Source: an uncultured Clostridia bacterium | GTDB lineage: Bacteria; Bacillota; Clostridia; TANB77; CAG-508 | Direction: 5' to 3' | DNA: 64,000 nucleotides | Assembly: GCA_948530865.1 (NCBI GenBank) | Contig: CAOTKV010000002.1 | Span: 86,468 to 150,467 of the forward strand | Shown here: one piece after another, positions 26,564-36,393 of the stretch | How positions within the stretch are numbered: position 1 is the stretch's first letter | How the letters are laid out: every line of letters begins with the position of its first letter | The notes under the pieces: generated by a model | The model's input: the letters and a program-made list of their open reading frames with translations, nothing else | Told to the model about the DNA's origin: nothing | Database searches by the model: none | Translations under genes and position numbers: made by a program

Positions 26564-27373
26564 ATGAACACCATGCCAATTACTACCAAATCCATCTCTT
26601 CCATTCCCCAGTGCTGGGTGTATTCCAACAAAGAATACAGATACAAGGAGTACGGCAAAACAGTAGAACTGGGGCTTCCCACAGTGGATATGGAGTATAA
26701 GCCTTTTCTTGAATCTTTAGGAATTCAGTGTCGCCCAGATAGCTCTGGACAGAAAATTGAGATCTGGGATCCCGAGTGCTGTAAAGAAACAAAACTCACT
26801 CTTCCACTGTATCTTTCTATCGCTGACGGTTACCGGTATATCAAAAAATATACTGCTTCTGTATTCAGCAAAGAAACACAGGCTGCAGCCAACAAGCTCT
26901 ATGAGGAGCAGGTAAATCCCGAGATCATGCGGCTTCAGAAAAGGAAAGAAAAATTTGCACTGGTATCTGGTCTCAAGAGCATTCTTAATGGGCGTCCTGC
27001 CTGCGGTGTAAGCCATTACTCTGATGAGTTGCTCAAGAATGTTCCCGATTCTGGACTTGATCTTGCCATTGATGATGATCACATCAAAGTCTTCTGGGCT
27101 CATGTTCTCATGAGTGAAACAAGAAAAGCCCGTTTACTTGATGAGTACTGGGATCACTGTGGAGTGGAACTTGAGACATCACCGAATTTCGACAAGCTCG
27201 ACACAGAGTATCTTGCTATCTTTGATGTCACCAAATGTCCTGTAGGATCAAAAGTCACTATCGAAGTTCCATCTGGAACTGAGGGTATTTTCGTCGGCAG
27301 ACAGGGATGGCAGGTAAAGGATTGGTGCGAAAAACTGGGAGGAGTTTTGAAGATTACTGTCAAAGGTGTCTGA
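26564..27373 (+). CDS. Unknown protein, atypical composition
   Basis: The 269-residue protein lies behind ACAGGAGGAAAACT. Codon use is strongly unlike the neighbours, with many C- and G-ending codons, among them two in-frame CGG codons (26834-26836, 26930-26932) that do not break the frame. Visible parts are an N-terminal segment with LGIQCRPDSSGQKIEIWDPE, a helical middle, and a C-terminal KVTIEVPSGTEGIFVGRQGWQVKDWCEKLG. The GIFVGRQGWQVK part resembles a KH-type or nucleic-acid-binding loop, but this is weak. It is a stand-alone unit with its own promoter-like TATAAT and terminator. Likely acquired. Confidence 0.65.
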   Translation: MNTMPITTKSISSIPQCWVYSNKEYRYKEYGKTVELGLPTVDMEYKPFLESLGIQCRPDSSGQKIEIWDPECCKETKLTLPLYLSIADGYRYIKKYTASVFSKETQAAANKLYEEQVNPEIMRLQKRKEKFALVSGLKSILNGRPACGVSHYSDELLKNVPDSGLDLAIDDDHIKVFWAHVLMSETRKARLLDEYWDHCGVELETSPNFDKLDTEYLAIFDVTKCPVGSKVTIEVPSGTEGIFVGRQGWQVKDWCEKLGGVLKITVKGV

Positions 27374-27410
27374 CTCTCCCCAACAAGGTAATGTAGTTAA
27401 CTGAAAAAAG

Positions 27411-27450
27411 AAAACTGCGGAGAAAGTTATAATTAATTCTCCGCAGTTTT
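27411..27450. terminator. Bidirectional terminator
   Basis: AAAACTGCGGAGA (27411-27423) pairs with TCTCCGCAGTTTT (27438-27450). It separates the atypical plus-strand gene from the convergent desulfurase gene, which ends at 27451. Confidence 0.85.
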
Positions 27451-28593
27451 CTATATTTTTCTTAAAATCTTTACTGATTCTTCTATTGAATCTAATAAAA
27501 ATTTTGTATCATCAATAGTATTTTCTTTTCCAAAAGTTACTCTTAATGCACTTTTGGCTAAAAAATTAGGCATACCAATTGCTAAAAGGACATGTGAACT
27601 ATTTACAAAACCTGCACTACATGCAGAACCACTTGAAGTACATATTCCCTTTTCAGCAAGCATTTCTACAAGTTTATTTCCATCTATTCCACTAAAACTA
27701 ATATTGGCATTTCCTGAAAGTCTTGAATTCATATCTCCATTAATCTTAATATTTGTAATTCTTTTTTGAATTTCTGATATATAATAATTTCTAAGTTCTT
27801 TTAAATGTCTATTATAACTCACAAGATTAGCATTTGCAATTTCCAGTGCTTTTGAAATTCCAACAATTCCTGGAACATTTTCTGTTCCACCTCTTTTATC
27901 TCTTTCTTGATGACCACCATCTTGAATAGTCATAAAATTAATTTTTTCATTAATATATGCAATACCAATTCCTTTAGGACCATAAAATTTATGACCAGAT
28001 ATTGATAATGCTTCTATATTAGATTTTTTAATATCAATTTTTTCATTTCCAACTGCTTGAACGCTATCTGTATGAAAATATACGCCATATCTTTTAGCTA
28101 TTTCCCCTATTTTCTCTACTGGTTGTATTGTACCAATTTCATTATTTGCATACATAATACTTATTAAAATTGTATTTCTTGTAATTGCTCTTTCTACATC
28201 AGCAGGATTTATTATTCCTTTAGAATTTGGTGTAAGATATGTTACTCTGAATCCGAATCTTTCCAAAAATTCACACGTATTTAATACAGCATGATGTTCA
28301 ATCTTACTTGTAATAATATGATTACCATATCTTTTATTAGCAAATGCGATTCCTTTTATAATCATATTATCACTTTCTGTTCCACCACTTGTAAAATATA
28401 TTTCATTAACTTTACAATTTAAAATTGTAGCAATTTTCATTCTTGCTAAATTAATAACCTCTTTATTTTCTTTTCCAATACTATATAAAGACGATGGATT
28501 TCCATAATTTTCAGAAAAATATGGTATCATTGAATTTAAAACTTCATCATCAACACTTGTTGTAGCTGCATGATCAAAATATCTTATTTTCAT
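27451..28593 (-). CDS. Cysteine desulfurase, IscS/NifS family
   Basis: The enzyme takes sulfur from cysteine for Fe-S clusters and tRNA thiolation. The 380 residues include the PLP lysine in SISGHKFYGPKGIG, the aspartate-containing HTDSVQAVGNEKID, and the active-site Cys loop CTSSGSACSAGF. No iscU or thiI gene follows in this window; the gene stands alone here. Length and motifs fit group I or II enzymes of Clostridia. Confidence 0.93.
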   Translation of the reverse strand: MKIRYFDHAATTSVDDEVLNSMIPYFSENYGNPSSLYSIGKENKEVINLARMKIATILNCKVNEIYFTSGGTESDNMIIKGIAFANKRYGNHIITSKIEHHAVLNTCEFLERFGFRVTYLTPNSKGIINPADVERAITRNTILISIMYANNEIGTIQPVEKIGEIAKRYGVYFHTDSVQAVGNEKIDIKKSNIEALSISGHKFYGPKGIGIAYINEKINFMTIQDGGHQERDKRGGTENVPGIVGISKALEIANANLVSYNRHLKELRNYYISEIQKRITNIKINGDMNSRLSGNANISFSGIDGNKLVEMLAEKGICTSSGSACSAGFVNSSHVLLAIGMPNFLAKSALRVTFGKENTIDDTKFLLDSIEESVKILRKI

Positions 28594-28668
28594 AAATAAA
28601 TTCTCCTAAAAAAATATCAATTTTCTATATACTATGAAAAATTGATATTTTTTGTGAAAATTATTTAA

Positions 28669-29001
28669 TTATTGTGATTCCCATCTAGTAATCCTTATAT
28701 CTTTATATTTATTTAAAATTTCCATGTATTTCTCATAATCGTCTTCCCATAAAGCATCTGGGACTTTTCTAAAAGCTTCAAAAACTTCATCTGCTTCCTT
28801 TAGAAACAGAACTTGTTGCTGAGGTGTTAGTTTCTCATATTTCACTGAAAAAGCATATAACTTATTTAAAGTTTCATTAGCTTTAATAAATGACCAAAAA
28901 TCTTTTACTTCCATACCAGCCATTCTTATTTGCATTACCGCAAGTACTGCTAAGAAAACTATTATCATTAATAAAATTACAATTATTACTGCAAATACCA
29001 A
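28669..29001 (-). CDS. Small membrane-anchored helical protein
   Basis: The 110-residue protein has one strong N-terminal membrane segment (about 2-24) and then only predicted helix, with KLTPQQQVLFLKEADEVFEAF. It lies 75 bases upstream of the desulfurase. The family is not recognised. Confidence 0.5.
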   Translation of the reverse strand: MVFAVIIVILLMIIVFLAVLAVMQIRMAGMEVKDFWSFIKANETLNKLYAFSVKYEKLTPQQQVLFLKEADEVFEAFRKVPDALWEDDYEKYMEILNKYKDIRITRWESQ

Positions 29002-29135
29002 TTATAACACCTATCCTTCTTTTGTTAAACTAAGCTGATTATAACATATAGTTTTTTTTTAATCAATATCTTGTATTTTTTTTGTTGTGTGTTATCATAT
29101 AATAATATATATAATAAAATTTAAGAAGGTTTTTT

Positions 29136-30002
29136 ATGGAAAAGAAATTCAAAGATATAAAAAAAGCTGGTTTAGCTGGAATTTTTGGGAATATATTTTT
29201 ACTTATAATAAAAGGAACAATTGGGATTATAACACATAGTCAATCAATGATTGCTGATAGTGTAAATAGTGCATCAGATATAGTTGCTTCTTTAATGACT
29301 TTTATTGGAAATAAAATTTCTAGTGAACCAAAAGATAATGACCATAATTTTGGTCATGGAAAAGCTGAATACATATTTTCACTATTTATTAGTATTACAA
29401 TGATTTTAGTATCTTCAAAATTATTTATAGATTCAATATTTAGTCTTATCAAAAAATCTTATTTTGAATTTTCATGGGGATTAATTGTTGTTTGTATACT
29501 TACTATAATAACAAAATTCTGCTTATATTTATATACAAAAGTTATGTTTAAAAAATATGATAACATTCTTTTAAAATCAAATTATCAAGATCATAGAAAT
29601 GATTGTGTAGTTACAACATTTACTCTTATTTCAATTGTATTTGGATTATTTGGAATTTACTGGATTGATGGTGTTGTAGGGATTGGAATTTCACTTTGGA
29701 TTTTAATAACAGGAATAAAAATATTTATTGAAAGCTACAATGTTTTGATGGATATTTCTTTAGATGAAGAAACAAAAGAAACTATTATGAAATTAGTAAA
29801 AGAACATGATGATATAAAAAATTGCTACAATTTATACTCTACTCCTATTGGTTATAAATATTTTGTTATTTTTACAATTGCTGTTGATGGAGAAATGAGT
29901 ACATTTGAAAGCCATAAACTTGCAAATCATTTAGAAAAAGATGTAGAAGCTTTAGAAAAAATTGATAAAGCTGTAGTGCATGTGCATCCAGTTAATTTTT
30001 AA
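29136..30002 (+). CDS. Cation diffusion facilitator transporter
   Basis: The 288-residue protein exports divalent metal ions in exchange for protons. It has about six membrane segments. The metal site residues are in SMIADSVNSASDIVAS (segment 2) and SNYQDHRNDCVVT (segment 5), with DHNFGHGKAEYIFSL between. A C-terminal cytoplasmic domain ends with AVVHVHPVNF. Ion type cannot be told. The TTAAGAAGG site 8 bases before ATG supports the start. Confidence 0.92.
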   Translation: MEKKFKDIKKAGLAGIFGNIFLLIIKGTIGIITHSQSMIADSVNSASDIVASLMTFIGNKISSEPKDNDHNFGHGKAEYIFSLFISITMILVSSKLFIDSIFSLIKKSYFEFSWGLIVVCILTIITKFCLYLYTKVMFKKYDNILLKSNYQDHRNDCVVTTFTLISIVFGLFGIYWIDGVVGIGISLWILITGIKIFIESYNVLMDISLDEETKETIMKLVKEHDDIKNCYNLYSTPIGYKYFVIFTIAVDGEMSTFESHKLANHLEKDVEALEKIDKAVVHVHPVNF

Positions 30003-30448
30003 ATTATTCTACAAAGCTTTAATAAAAATGTGCAAAAAATTACTTACTAAATAACAATTTCTAAATAGCCTAAGACAGAACTTTCTGCTTGATAGTAATT
30101 TTTCAGCAATTATTTAAATTTTAGGCTATTGTAAATTTTATTTATTGCAGTAATTTTAAATTTTGCACTTAATATTTTTTATAATAATTTTCTGAATGAA
30201 AAGTTCTAATGTAAACAAAGTATTTTATTAGTAGAATATTTTTAAATCTCAAACTTGTTTTTGAGGGCACTGTTTTCTTTAAAAAGTCTATATGTAGCTT
30301 CAATATTTATCAAATAAATATTGAAGTACTGAAACTGTAACAACTAAAGTTTAACAGTTTCAGCAAATACGACGGAATATCGAGAACTTTGAAAGAAGAA
30401 AATTCATTATAAAAAATATAAGTATACAATTAAAATTTACTCACATAA
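30003..30448. ncRNA. Large structured intergenic region, possible non-coding RNA
   Basis: No gene is seen in these 446 bases between convergent genes, but nested inverted repeats fill them. GTGCAAAA (about 30031) pairs with TTTTGCAC (30161-30168). Inside it, AATAGCCTAA pairs with TTAGGCTATT (30064-30130). In the right half, AAAGTTCT (30200-30207) pairs with AGAACTTT (30383-30390) and encloses two strong hairpins: CTTCAATATTTAT/ATAAATATTGAAG and CTGAAACTGT/ACAGTTTCAG. A TATAAT at 30180-30185 could start a plus-strand RNA of about 220 bases. I cannot name the class. Confidence 0.45.
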
Positions 30449-32875
30449 CTAACAATTCTTACTTAAAAATACTCTTTCCTTATCTGCCACTAAAAAGTTT
30501 TTTTCCTTTTTCTTTATATTTTGATTTAAGATTTCATCTGCAAGTAAGTCCTCTAAATAGTTCTGCATAGCTCTTCTTATTGGTCTTGCTCCAAATTCTC
30601 TATTATAGCCTTTATCTATAATAAGTTCTTTTACAGAATCATCTATTTCCAAATAATACTCTTGATTTCCTAATCTTTCCAATACTTTTTCTAACATTAT
30701 GTCTACAATTTTCTTTATTTCTTTTCTTTCGAGTTTATGGAAAATTACAATTTCATCTATTCTATTTATGAATTCTGGTTTCAATTCTTTCTTTAATTCA
30801 TTCATAACAGATTTTTTTATATCAATATATTGTAATTCTTCATCATTATTTGAAAATCCTAATTTTTTATTTTCAACAATTAGTCTAGCACCAATGTTTG
30901 ATGTCATTATGATTATTGAATTTTTGAAACTAACTTTTCTGCCCTGACTATCTGTTAAAATTCCATCTTCTAAAATCTGAAGTAATAAATTTAAAACATC
31001 TGGATGTGCTTTTTCAATTTCATCGAAAAGTATTACTGAATATGGCTTTAATCTTACTTTTTCTGTAAATTCATTTGAATCGTCATAACCTACATATCCT
31101 GGAGGTGAACCAATTAATTTTGAAATAGATGAACTTTCCATATATTCAGACATATCTAGTCTTATCATTGAATTTTCATTTCCAAATAAACATTCTGCTA
31201 AAGCTTTTGAAAGCTCAGTTTTTCCTACACCAGTAGGTCCTAAAAAGAAAAACGAACCTATTGGTCTATTTGGATCTTTAAGTCCAACTCTACTTCTCCT
31301 TATTGCTTTTGAAATAGTCTTTATAGCCTCATTTTGTCCTACAACTTTTTTAGATAAATTATTTTCTAATTCTTTTAATTTTTCATTTTCACTTTCAGAT
31401 ATTTTATAAACTGGTATTCCAGTCCATTTAGAAATTATTAATTCTATGTCTGCTTTAGTTATTGTTATTACTTTTTTATTTTTTATATCATTCCATTTTT
31501 CATTTTCTTTTTCTAAATTATCTAATAGCTCCAGTTCTCTATCTCTTAAATTTGCAGCTTTTTCATACTCTTGATTATCTATTGCACATTCTTTTAAATT
31601 ATTTATTTCATCTAATTCTTTTTTCGTTTTCTTTAGTTCTGATGGTTCAATAAATGATTTTAATTTCACTTTAGAAGATGCCTCATCAATCAAATCTATT
31701 GCTTTGTCTGGAAGAAATCTATCATTTATATATCTATTTGAAAGCTCAACTGATGCTATTATTGCACTATCAGTTATTTTTACTTGATGATGTTCTTCAT
31801 ATTTGTTCTTAATTCCATTTAAAATTTTTATTGAATTTTCTAAACTTGGTTCTTCTATATAAATTGGTTGAAATCTTCTTTCTAAAGCTTGATCTTTTTC
31901 AATATATTTTCTATATTCCTTTAACGTTGTAGCCCCAATAAGTTGTATTTCTCCTCTAGCAAGCATTGGTTTTAAAATATTTGCAGCATCAATTGCACCT
32001 TCAGCAGCCCCAGCTCCCACTATTGTATGAATTTCATCTATAAATAAAATTATATCTTTCATCTTTTTTGCTTCTGCTAAACATTTTTTTACTCTTTCTT
32101 CAAAATCACCTCTATATTTTGCACCAGCAACTAATGATGGAATATCTAATGTTATAACTCTTTTATTCTTTAAATTTTCTGGAATACAATTATTTACTAT
32201 TTTTTGTGCTAATCCTTCTATTACAGCTGTTTTACCAACTCCAGGTTCTCCTATTAAACATGGATTATTTTTTGTTCTTCTTGATAAAACTTCAATAATT
32301 CTATCTGTTTCATCACTTCTTCCAATAACAGGATCTAATTTTCCCTCTTTAGCCTGCTTTGTTAAATCACTTCCAAATTGATTTAAAAATTGTGTATTAT
32401 TATGATTTTTTTCTTCTTTTGTTTTTTTAGTATCTGTATCATAATCATTCAAAATATTAGCAATATCTGTATATATTTTATCTACTTTAATATCTAATGC
32501 TTCTAAAATTCTTACAGCAATACATTCACTTTCTTTCAAAAGACCTATTAACATATGTTCTGTTCCTATAAAATTAGTTCCAAGTCTTTTAGCTTCTAAA
32601 TAAGCATTCTCTAATATTTTCTTAGTTCTAGGTGTAAATCCCAAAACAGAAAAATCTTCTTTTATTTTTCCTCCAATTAAAGATTCAATCTCATCTAATA
32701 TATCTTCTGGAGTTATATTTTGTTTTGCTAATGCTTTTCCAGCTATTCCATTATTTTCACACACTAATCCATACAAAATATGTTCTGTTCCTATATAACT
32801 GTGTCCTAAATCTATTGCAAGCTCATTTGATATAGACAAAACTCTTTCTCCACATTTTGTAAATTTGTAAACCAT
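30449..32875 (-). CDS. clpC: ClpC, AAA+ unfoldase of the Clp protease
   Basis: The 808-residue protein unfolds proteins for ClpP. It has two N-terminal Clp repeats (1-145), a first AAA module with [16 protein letters not shown], a UVR-type coiled middle region ([16 protein letters not shown]), and a second AAA module with [16 protein letters not shown]. The C-terminal region has the ClpP-contacting part. It stands alone: the usual ctsR, mcsA and mcsB neighbours are absent, and I see no CtsR operator upstream. The start follows CAGGAGG by 7 bases. Confidence 0.96.
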   Translation of the reverse strand: MVYKFTKCGERVLSISNELAIDLGHSYIGTEHILYGLVCENNGIAGKALAKQNITPEDILDEIESLIGGKIKEDFSVLGFTPRTKKILENAYLEAKRLGTNFIGTEHMLIGLLKESECIAVRILEALDIKVDKIYTDIANILNDYDTDTKKTKEEKNHNNTQFLNQFGSDLTKQAKEGKLDPVIGRSDETDRIIEVLSRRTKNNPCLIGEPGVGKTAVIEGLAQKIVNNCIPENLKNKRVITLDIPSLVAGAKYRGDFEERVKKCLAEAKKMKDIILFIDEIHTIVGAGAAEGAIDAANILKPMLARGEIQLIGATTLKEYRKYIEKDQALERRFQPIYIEEPSLENSIKILNGIKNKYEEHHQVKITDSAIIASVELSNRYINDRFLPDKAIDLIDEASSKVKLKSFIEPSELKKTKKELDEINNLKECAIDNQEYEKAANLRDRELELLDNLEKENEKWNDIKNKKVITITKADIELIISKWTGIPVYKISESENEKLKELENNLSKKVVGQNEAIKTISKAIRRSRVGLKDPNRPIGSFFFLGPTGVGKTELSKALAECLFGNENSMIRLDMSEYMESSSISKLIGSPPGYVGYDDSNEFTEKVRLKPYSVILFDEIEKAHPDVLNLLLQILEDGILTDSQGRKVSFKNSIIIMTSNIGARLIVENKKLGFSNNDEELQYIDIKKSVMNELKKELKPEFINRIDEIVIFHKLERKEIKKIVDIMLEKVLERLGNQEYYLEIDDSVKELIIDKGYNREFGARPIRRAMQNYLEDLLADEILNQNIKKKEKNFLVADKERVFLSKNC

Positions 32876-32941
32876 ATAACAACCTCCTGGTAAATCTTAC
32901 TAATAATATACACATCTTATTTTACTTTTAAACCAAAAAAT

Positions 32942-32968
32942 GAAATTTAGGGAGCGTCCCTAAATTTC
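32942..32968. terminator. 27-base palindrome, terminator of the two-component operon
   Basis: GAAATTTAGGGA-GCG-TCCCTAAATTTC is an almost perfect palindrome that overlaps the stop codon of the kinase gene. On the minus strand it is followed by ATTTTTT. Its arms match the outer arms of the hairpin at 17083-17162. Confidence 0.75.
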
Positions 32969-34298
32969 ATCTTGGTAATTTTATAGTAAAGATTGTTCCT
33001 TTTGGATTGTTATGAGATGCTTTTATTGTTCCATTATGAGCAGATACAATAAAACTTGCTATTGATAAACCTAGTCCACTTCCTCCAGTTTCTCTATTTC
33101 TATCTTTATCTTCTCTGTAAAATCTTTCAAAAATTCTTTTTAAACCTTCATCACTAACACCAATTCCAGTATCAGCAACTTCTATAATACATTTATTATC
33201 TTTTAATTCTGTTCTTATCTCAATTGTATCCCCTTGCAAAGTATATTTAATTGCATTATCTAATAATATAATAATCAATTGATATATTTTGCTGGTATCC
33301 AACTCGATATCCATATTATAATTCAAATTTAATATTATCTTCTTTTGTTCAAATTCAGCAATTTCTGAATATGGCAAAACAAGATTTTTAATAAATTCAT
33401 CTATATTTACACTTTCTTTTTGCAATGATATTTTATTTGAATCAGCTCTTGAAAGTAACATCAAATCTTTTATTAATTTACTTAATCTTTTAGTTTCATT
33501 TAATGTAAGCATTATATCTTCAGATTTATCTATAATCTTTTTATTAGGTTCTTGTAATAATAATTCTTGTTTTGCTTGTATTATTGTAAGTGGAGTTCTT
33601 AGTTCATGAGAAACATTTTGTACAAACTCCATTTGCCTAATCATATTATCTTTAAGTGGTTTTAATGTTTTTTGTGATAATATATAACTTGCAACAATTG
33701 AAAGAATTATTCCTAAAGCCACAGATACACTAATTATTGAAAAATAATTAGATACTAAATTTTTTTCACTGTCTACATTTATTAAAAGTTGAATATATCT
33801 ATCTTCTTGATCATTTTCTTTATCATAAAAAACATTTAAAGCCTTATATGAATATTTTTCATTTAATGTTACATCATAAATTTTATCTAAGTGTTTTTGA
33901 GAAAATGGAATTTCATCTATATAATTAGATAATTTACCTAAATCTTCACTATTTAAAACTTCATTTTTTCTATCTCTAATTATTACTATAATATTAGGAT
34001 TTACTACTTTTTTTACTAAAACTTCTTCTTTATATTGATCAATTTTATTTTGAATCCAATCTTCTCTTACATAACTATTAAAAAATGATGGACTTAATAT
34101 TAAATTAATTTTCTCCTCATTAAGCTGTAAAATTTGGTTCTTACTCTCAATTAATGCTAAATTAGCATTTTTATAAGTGGTCATTTTGACCATTAAAAAA
34201 ATGAATATTCCAAATATCACAAAAATAATTGTAAATCCTATTATATTATAAATAACATGTTTTACTAACTTATTTTTTAATTCACTTTGTTCTTCCAT
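32967..34298 (-). CDS. Sensor histidine kinase
   Basis: The 443-residue kinase has membrane segments at about 15-38 and 185-208 with a sensor domain outside between them. A HisKA region holds the phospho-accepting His in FVQNVSHELRTPLTII, and an ATPase domain has LLDNAIKYT, ADTGIGVSDEGLKRIFERFYR and GGSGLGLSIASFI. It follows the response regulator gene by 3 bases. The signal is unknown. Confidence 0.94.
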   Translation of the reverse strand: MEEQSELKNKLVKHVIYNIIGFTIIFVIFGIFIFLMVKMTTYKNANLALIESKNQILQLNEEKINLILSPSFFNSYVREDWIQNKIDQYKEEVLVKKVVNPNIIVIIRDRKNEVLNSEDLGKLSNYIDEIPFSQKHLDKIYDVTLNEKYSYKALNVFYDKENDQEDRYIQLLINVDSEKNLVSNYFSIISVSVALGIILSIVASYILSQKTLKPLKDNMIRQMEFVQNVSHELRTPLTIIQAKQELLLQEPNKKIIDKSEDIMLTLNETKRLSKLIKDLMLLSRADSNKISLQKESVNIDEFIKNLVLPYSEIAEFEQKKIILNLNYNMDIELDTSKIYQLIIILLDNAIKYTLQGDTIEIRTELKDNKCIIEVADTGIGVSDEGLKRIFERFYREDKDRNRETGGSGLGLSIASFIVSAHNGTIKASHNNPKGTIFTIKLPR

Positions 34299-34301
34299 AT
34301 T

Positions 34302-34970
34302 TTACTCTGACCAGATATAACCCACTCCACGAATAGTTTTAAAGTATTTGTCATATCCAATTTTTTTTAATTCCTTTCTCAAACCACTTGCATATACTTC
34401 AATAACATTTGTTGTAGTTTCGCTATTAAATCCCCAAATCTTGTCAAAAATTTGGTCTTTTGTAATTATAGTATTTTTTGAATTTATTAAATATTCTAAA
34501 ACATCAAATTGCTTACCTTGTAGTATTATTTCTTTTCCATCTGCTTCTACTTTTCTACTATTTAAATCTAATTTTAATGTTTTAAATTCAATAACATTTT
34601 CTTGATAATTTCCTGTTGCTCTTCTAATTAGTGCTTCCACTCTTGCAACCAATTCTTCTCTATTAAATGGTTTTACCATATAATCATCTGCACCATATCT
34701 AAAGCCTTTTACTTTGTCTCCTATCTCATCTTTGGCTGTTAATATTAGTACTGGTGTATATATTTTTTCGCTACGTAACCTATTTAAAACATCATATCCA
34801 TTTAAAATTGGCATCATCAAATCTAGTATTATAGCATCATATATTTCTTGTCTTGCATATAAAATTCCTTCTTCGCCATCATATGCATGGTCTATTTCAT
34901 ATTTTTCTCCCAAGCATTGTTCTATTGTTTTAGCAAGAATTTTATCATCTTCAACTATAAGAATTCTCAT
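34302..34970 (-). CDS. OmpR-family response regulator
   Basis: The 222-residue regulator has a receiver domain with acidic ED at 7-8, phospho-acceptor Asp50 in AIILDLMMP and Lys near 100 (YMVKPF). A C-terminal winged helix (ILQGKQFDVLEYLINS, then TNVIEVYASGLRKELKK and TIRGVGYIW) follows. Paired with the kinase directly downstream. Confidence 0.95.
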   Translation of the reverse strand: MRILIVEDDKILAKTIEQCLGEKYEIDHAYDGEEGILYARQEIYDAIILDLMMPILNGYDVLNRLRSEKIYTPVLILTAKDEIGDKVKGFRYGADDYMVKPFNREELVARVEALIRRATGNYQENVIEFKTLKLDLNSRKVEADGKEIILQGKQFDVLEYLINSKNTIITKDQIFDKIWGFNSETTTNVIEVYASGLRKELKKIGYDKYFKTIRGVGYIWSE

Positions 34971-35025
34971 CTATTATCACATCCTATTTTTTACATATTA
35001 TTATCATATAAAACTTAAAATAATA

Positions 35026-36375
35026 TTAAATTTGAAATGCTGATGATACAATTGAAAAGAATATTAATACAGTAGTTGCATCCACTACTGTTGTAAGTAA
35101 AGGTGCTGCCATAATTGCTGGATCCATTTTTAACTTTTTAGCGGCAATCGGTAAAAGACATCCTAATATTTTTGAAACAATAATTGTACATATCATTGTT
35201 GCAGAAACAACTAATGCAATTTTTAATTCTCCATATTGAAGTGTAATTCTTAAAGTATTTACTATCGCAAGAACAATACCAACTAAAAGTGCAACTCTTA
35301 ATTCCTTCCAAACAGCCTTAAACCAATCTTTTGTACTAATTTCATCTGTTGCTAAACCTCTTATTATAAGTGTTGAACTTTGAGCTCCACAATTTCCACC
35401 AGTTCCCATAAGCATAGGTATAAATGATACTAATATTGGAAGACTTGCTATTGAAGCTTCAAAATGTTCTATTATTGCTCCAGTTATCATTGCAGAAATC
35501 ATTAATACAAGTAACCACACAATTCTGTTTTTAGCATGCGAAAATACACTTGTTTTAAAATAAGATTCTTCTGTTGGAGACATTGCAGCCATTAATTCAA
35601 AGTCTTCTGATGCTTCTTCTTGCATAACATCAATAGCATCATCTATTGTTATAATTCCCACTAATCTGTTTTCTTTATCAACAACTGGAACTGCAACAAC
35701 ATCATATTTATCAAATAATTTTACTACTTCTTCCTGATCATCTAAAGTTTGTGATTTTATTATATTTGTTTCCATTATATCTTTAACTTTTTCATCTCTA
35801 TCTGCTACTAAAAGTGATTTAATATCAACAACACCTAACAACTTTCTATCAACAGAAAGTACATAACATTTGTAAATAGTTTCTGATTTTAATCCCTTTT
35901 TCTTTATTCTTTGAAAAGCATCTTCTACTGTCATGTTTTCCTTAAAGTCCATAAATTCTGTTGTCATTATTGTTCCAGCAGTATCATCTGGATATTTTAA
36001 AAGTTCATTTATTATTTTTCTATCTTCAACTTTTGTATTAGCTAAAATACGTTTTACTACATTTGATGGCATTTCTTCTATTAAATCTGTTGCATCATCC
36101 ATGTTTATTTCATTCATTACGTTTTTTATTTCTTTATCTGTTAAACAATTAATTAACTTTTCTTCATCATCTGAATCTAATTCTATAAATACTTTTGCTG
36201 CTTTTTCTTTTGGCAAAAGTCTGTAAACCATTATTATTTTCTCTTCATCTAATTCTTTAAATATCATAGGAAAGTCGGCTTCATTTATAGCATCAAGAAA
36301 TTCACGTAATTGCTTTATTTTTTTATACTCGATTAAATCTATTACTTTTTCTATTATTTTTTCTTCATCTTCCAT
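35026..36375 (-). CDS. mgtE: Magnesium transporter MgtE, copy 1
   Basis: The 449-residue transporter has the superhelical N domain (1-130), two CBS domains (about 135-255) that sense cytoplasmic magnesium, the plug helix, and five membrane helices with the conserved MLMGTGGNCGAQSSTLIIRGLATDEI. It is a close copy of the gene directly upstream; the two are separated by 18 bases. No magnesium riboswitch was found in front of the pair. Confidence 0.95.
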   Translation of the reverse strand: MEDEEKIIEKVIDLIEYKKIKQLREFLDAINEADFPMIFKELDEEKIIMVYRLLPKEKAAKVFIELDSDDEEKLINCLTDKEIKNVMNEINMDDATDLIEEMPSNVVKRILANTKVEDRKIINELLKYPDDTAGTIMTTEFMDFKENMTVEDAFQRIKKKGLKSETIYKCYVLSVDRKLLGVVDIKSLLVADRDEKVKDIMETNIIKSQTLDDQEEVVKLFDKYDVVAVPVVDKENRLVGIITIDDAIDVMQEEASEDFELMAAMSPTEESYFKTSVFSHAKNRIVWLLVLMISAMITGAIIEHFEASIASLPILVSFIPMLMGTGGNCGAQSSTLIIRGLATDEISTKDWFKAVWKELRVALLVGIVLAIVNTLRITLQYGELKIALVVSATMICTIIVSKILGCLLPIAAKKLKMDPAIMAAPLLTTVVDATTVLIFFSIVSSAFQI

Positions 36376-36393
36376 AAAACTTTTCCTCCTATA

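Noticed and set aside
32876..32941. CtsR operator upstream of clpC
   Set aside because: No tandem heptamer of the CtsR type is present.
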